DNA of 64,000 nt. Source: Gordonibacter massiliensis (ex Traore et al. 2017). GTDB taxonomy: Bacteria > Actinomycetota > Coriobacteriia > Coriobacteriales > Eggerthellaceae. The position numbers were made by a program, and so were the translations under genes. The notes beneath the pieces were generated by a model. The model saw only the letters and a list, made by a program, of their open reading frames with translations, did not search any database and had not been told where the DNA came from. This document shows positions 62,575-64,000 of this stretch, piece after piece. The stretch covers positions 1,980,168 through 2,044,167 of the forward strand of contig LT827128.1 of NCBI GenBank assembly GCA_900170005.1. Reading direction: 5' to 3'. Each line of letters starts with the position of its first letter. The first letter of the stretch is position 1.

Positions 62575-62696
62575 AGCGAAAGAAAACGCCCGCTTTCTTT
62601 CGCTACGGCACGCTAACGAAAGAAAATCGCCGATTTCTTTCGTTACGATACGAACGTGTCCCGCTAACGAAAGAAATCTTTCGTTAGCGGGACACG
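62575..62696. repeat. Array of three hairpins built from CGAAAGAAA arms
   Basis: Hairpins lie at 62575-62604 (AGCGAAAGAAA/TTTCTTTCGCT), 62614-62645 (TAACGAAAGAAA/TTTCTTTCGTTA) and 62655-62696 (a 20-bp stem with the arm CGTGTCCCGCTAACGAAAGA). All arms share the CGAAAGA core, so the core appears six times in alternating orientation. It lies between convergent corA and the uracil-DNA glycosylase gene and could end both transcripts. Confidence 0.7.
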
Positions 62697-62722
62697 AGGG
62701 CTCTGCTCCCGGTCGCCCGGAT

Positions 62723-62887
62723 TTGCACAAAAATCACCGACGTCCCCCTCCCAGAATGCGAGAGCAGGCCACACGACCCGCAGTCCAACGCCTAAAGCAA
62801 GAGTTTTCCCAGGTCGCAAATCGTGCTCACGGCAGGAAAGCATGGCTTGAGGGTACCCCCAGGGGGGCATCGGTGATTTTTGTGCAA
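62723..62887. mobile_element. 165-bp MITE-like element with 27-bp terminal inverted repeats
   Basis: The ends are TTGCACAAAAATCACCGA... (62723-62749) and its inverted copy (62861-62887), matching at 25 of 27 positions. The 111-bp interior has no open frame. No target duplication is visible at the flanks. Short size, no coding and long inverted ends fit a MITE-like or palindromic unit mobilised by an absent transposase. Confidence 0.6.
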
Positions 62888-62923
62888 CGCGCACGTTCTC
62901 CGCTGTTAAATCGCCATTGACGC

Positions 62924-62967
62924 GTCTCTGCGGAGCGCCCGACGGCGATCTGACGCTCCGCGGAGAC
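62924..62967. other. Long hairpin downstream of the uracil-DNA glycosylase gene
   Basis: GTCTCTGCGGAGCG (62924-62937) pairs with CGCTCCGCGGAGAC (62954-62967) with one mismatch across a 16-nt loop. It lies about 60 bp past the minus-strand gene without a T run. The rest of the 477-bp gap between corA and this gene holds the hairpin array, the MITE-like element and no gene. Confidence 0.5.
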
Positions 62968-63026
62968 AAACGGGCATGGGCAATTTTGGTTTAATGGCCG
63001 AGCACTCCCGGCGGCTCCGTCGCGTG

Positions 63027-63683
63027 CTACAGCAGCGGCGGCTGCTCCACCTGGGGAGGTTCGGCGGCTTTGGCGGCCTCGTTCGCAGCCTGTTCGGCCT
63101 TGCTCGCAGCCTGCTCGGCGTCGCTCGCACGCAGGAGCTCGCCCAGCGTGGCGAAGTCGTTCTCCAAGGCCTCGCGCTTCGAGCCGTCGTAGATGGCGGC
63201 GGCCGGGTGGAAGATGGGGAACACCTTGAACTTGCCGGCGCGTTGCAGCGTGCCGTGCAGGCGCGTGATGCCGATCTCGGTCTTCAGGATGAACTTCGTG
63301 GAGAAGTTGCCCAGCGTAACGATAAACTCGGGGTCGATGGTGCGCGTCTGCTCGCGCAGATACGGCGTGCAGAGCTCGATCTCCTCCGGACGCGGGTCGC
63401 GGTTTCCGGGCGGGCGGCACTTCAGCACGTTCGCGATGAACACGTCCTCGCGTGCGAGGCCCGCGATGGACAGCAGCTCGTTCAGGTACTGGCCCGCCTT
63501 GCCCACGAACGGCTCGCCCTGCAGCTCCTCGTTCTTGCCCGGGGCCTCGCCCACGATGAGCACGCGCGCGGAGGGGTTGCCCACCCCGAACACCGTCTGC
63601 GTGCGCCCGTCGGCCAACGTGCACTTGCGACAGCCTTCAACCTGCGCGCGGATGTCTTCCAACGGAATGTGCGGCTTGGGCAT
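63027..63683 (-). CDS. Uracil-DNA glycosylase (family 4/5 type)
   Basis: This 218-residue glycosylase removes uracil from DNA. The active-site motif GEAPGKNEELQGEPFVGKAGQ and the HPAA motif place it among the iron-sulfur UDGs. The four cysteines are visible (CRKC near residue 18; ANVLKCRPPGNRDP; ELCTPY). The last 45 residues, after the core, are Ala/Glu/Lys-rich helical repeats (AEQAASKAEQAANEAAKAAE) not found in most relatives. ATG at 63683 follows GGGGGAGG. Confidence 0.93.
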   Translation of the reverse strand: MPKPHIPLEDIRAQVEGCRKCTLADGRTQTVFGVGNPSARVLIVGEAPGKNEELQGEPFVGKAGQYLNELLSIAGLAREDVFIANVLKCRPPGNRDPRPEEIELCTPYLREQTRTIDPEFIVTLGNFSTKFILKTEIGITRLHGTLQRAGKFKVFPIFHPAAAIYDGSKREALENDFATLGELLRASDAEQAASKAEQAANEAAKAAEPPQVEQPPLL

Positions 63684-63746
63684 GTGCCTCCCCCTTCAAC
63701 GATCGATCAACCTTCCCGACGCCGAAACGCCTCTCGGCACCGGGCT

Positions 63747-63859
63747 TTTCGTAGGGCGCTCTCCAGAGAGCCCGCTCCGGCGCAAGCCGGAAAAGCAACC
63801 GAGGGCCGTGTTCTCGCGCTTCGCACGAGCGGGCGCTCTGGAGAGCGCCCCTACGGAGC
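63747..63859. repeat. Inverted pair of REP-like repeats (copies 2 and 3)
   Basis: Copy 2 (63747-63796) and copy 3, inverted (63811-63859), each carry GGCGCTCTCCAGAG..GCCCG and a distal hairpin (CTCCGGCGCAAGCCGG in copy 2, CTCGTGCGAAGCGCGAG in copy 3). Head-to-head pairing is the arrangement of BIME-type doublets. Together with 39535-39582 they show a dispersed family with conserved core and compensated distal stem. Confidence 0.7.
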
Positions 63860-63912
63860 TCCCGGCGAAAGGAACCACCCCGATCAAGAAAGCTGCCCCA
63901 AGGCGGGCCTCC

Positions 63913-64000
63913 CTACACGTACACCCGCGGCATTCTCTGCGCGAAGCCGATGGCCAGCTCGTAGTGGATCGTGCCCAACGTGTTCGCCATATCGTCGAGC
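63913..64000 (-). CDS. alr: Alanine racemase, C-terminal end (gene continues beyond window)
   Basis: The last 28 codons of a minus-strand gene are visible, ending LDDMANTLGTIHYELAIGFAQRMPRVYV. The LGTIHYEL...RMPRVY ending is typical of the PLP-dependent alanine racemase that makes D-alanine for peptidoglycan. The rest lies past the right edge. Confidence 0.8.
   Translation of the reverse strand, partial: LDDMANTLGTIHYELAIGFAQRMPRVYV

Noticed and set aside
62575-62696. A CRISPR array
   Set aside because: The repeats are inverted arms of hairpins without regular unique spacers, and no cas genes are present. No CRISPR array was seen anywhere in the window.

Overview
The window is very GC-rich, with dense genes, short intergenic gaps and strong AGGAGG-type ribosome binding sites. 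The gene content fits a strictly anaerobic gut actinobacterium of the Eggerthellaceae (Eggerthella/Gordonibacter type). The signs are a complete dissimilatory sulfite reductase (Dsr) cluster, a LuxR regulator with a multi-membrane-span N-terminus, a Tat-exported lactonase-fold protein, an Old-Yellow-Enzyme-type flavoprotein and NfnAB. The family assignment is inference from gene content; no 16S rRNA or other rRNA is present.

Layout. 1-2.9 kb: dnaX (cut by the left edge), a DedA protein and the SRP RNA. 3.1-5.3 kb: a TetR regulator divergent from a radical SAM enzyme, with a shared promoter and operator region. 5.5-10.0 kb: aspS and hisS, separated by a small toxin-antitoxin island: a VapBC pair with a promoter and operators, and a candidate type I toxin with a convergent antisense RNA. 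10.2-18.1 kb: minus-strand operon dsrD-(RsbRD-like)-dsrM-K-J-O-P-C-N. 18.3-19.0 kb: sirohaem synthase on the plus strand. 19.0-33.7 kb: long minus-strand run from a second DsrMK-like (TmcCB-like) pair through hemA, hemC, cobA-hemD, hemB, hemL, a ferredoxin, dsrA, dsrB and a YeiH-type transporter to three little-known proteins. 34.1-35.1 kb: a divergent LysR regulator. 35.1-39.5 kb: two lactonase-fold proteins and the membrane LuxR regulator. 39.7-48.0 kb: a 930-residue TPR protein, a NifX-like protein with its PadR regulator, an AAA/DUF4143 ATPase preceded by AT-rich DNA, an MFS exporter and a DUF1648/PH membrane-protein pair. 48.1-64.0 kb: housekeeping genes (pth, prs, glmU, hpf, folC, udg, alr end) with an OYE-type enzyme, NhaA, a SRAP protein, a lone ACP, NfnAB and CorA between them.

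How the genes work together. Between 10.2 and 33.7 kb the window encodes every step from glutamyl-tRNA to sirohaem (hemA, hemL, hemB, hemC, hemD-cobA, Met8-type dehydrogenase/ferrochelatase) and the probable sirohaem amidase DsrN. It also encodes the DsrAB reductase, its activator DsrD, its sulfur carrier DsrC and the membrane complex DsrMKJOP that returns electrons to DsrC. No sat, aprAB or qmo genes are in the window, so the module as seen supports respiration of sulfite (possibly derived from sulfonates) rather than sulfate. A second DsrMK-like pair next to a LysR gene could be a further electron entry point.

The intergenic DNA holds several families of palindromes. Long hairpins lie between convergent genes at 5.3, 48.0 and 62.6 kb. 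A REP-like repeat occurs at 39.5 and 63.8 kb. A 165-bp MITE-like element lies at 62.7 kb. A REP-type repeat has expanded in frame inside folC.
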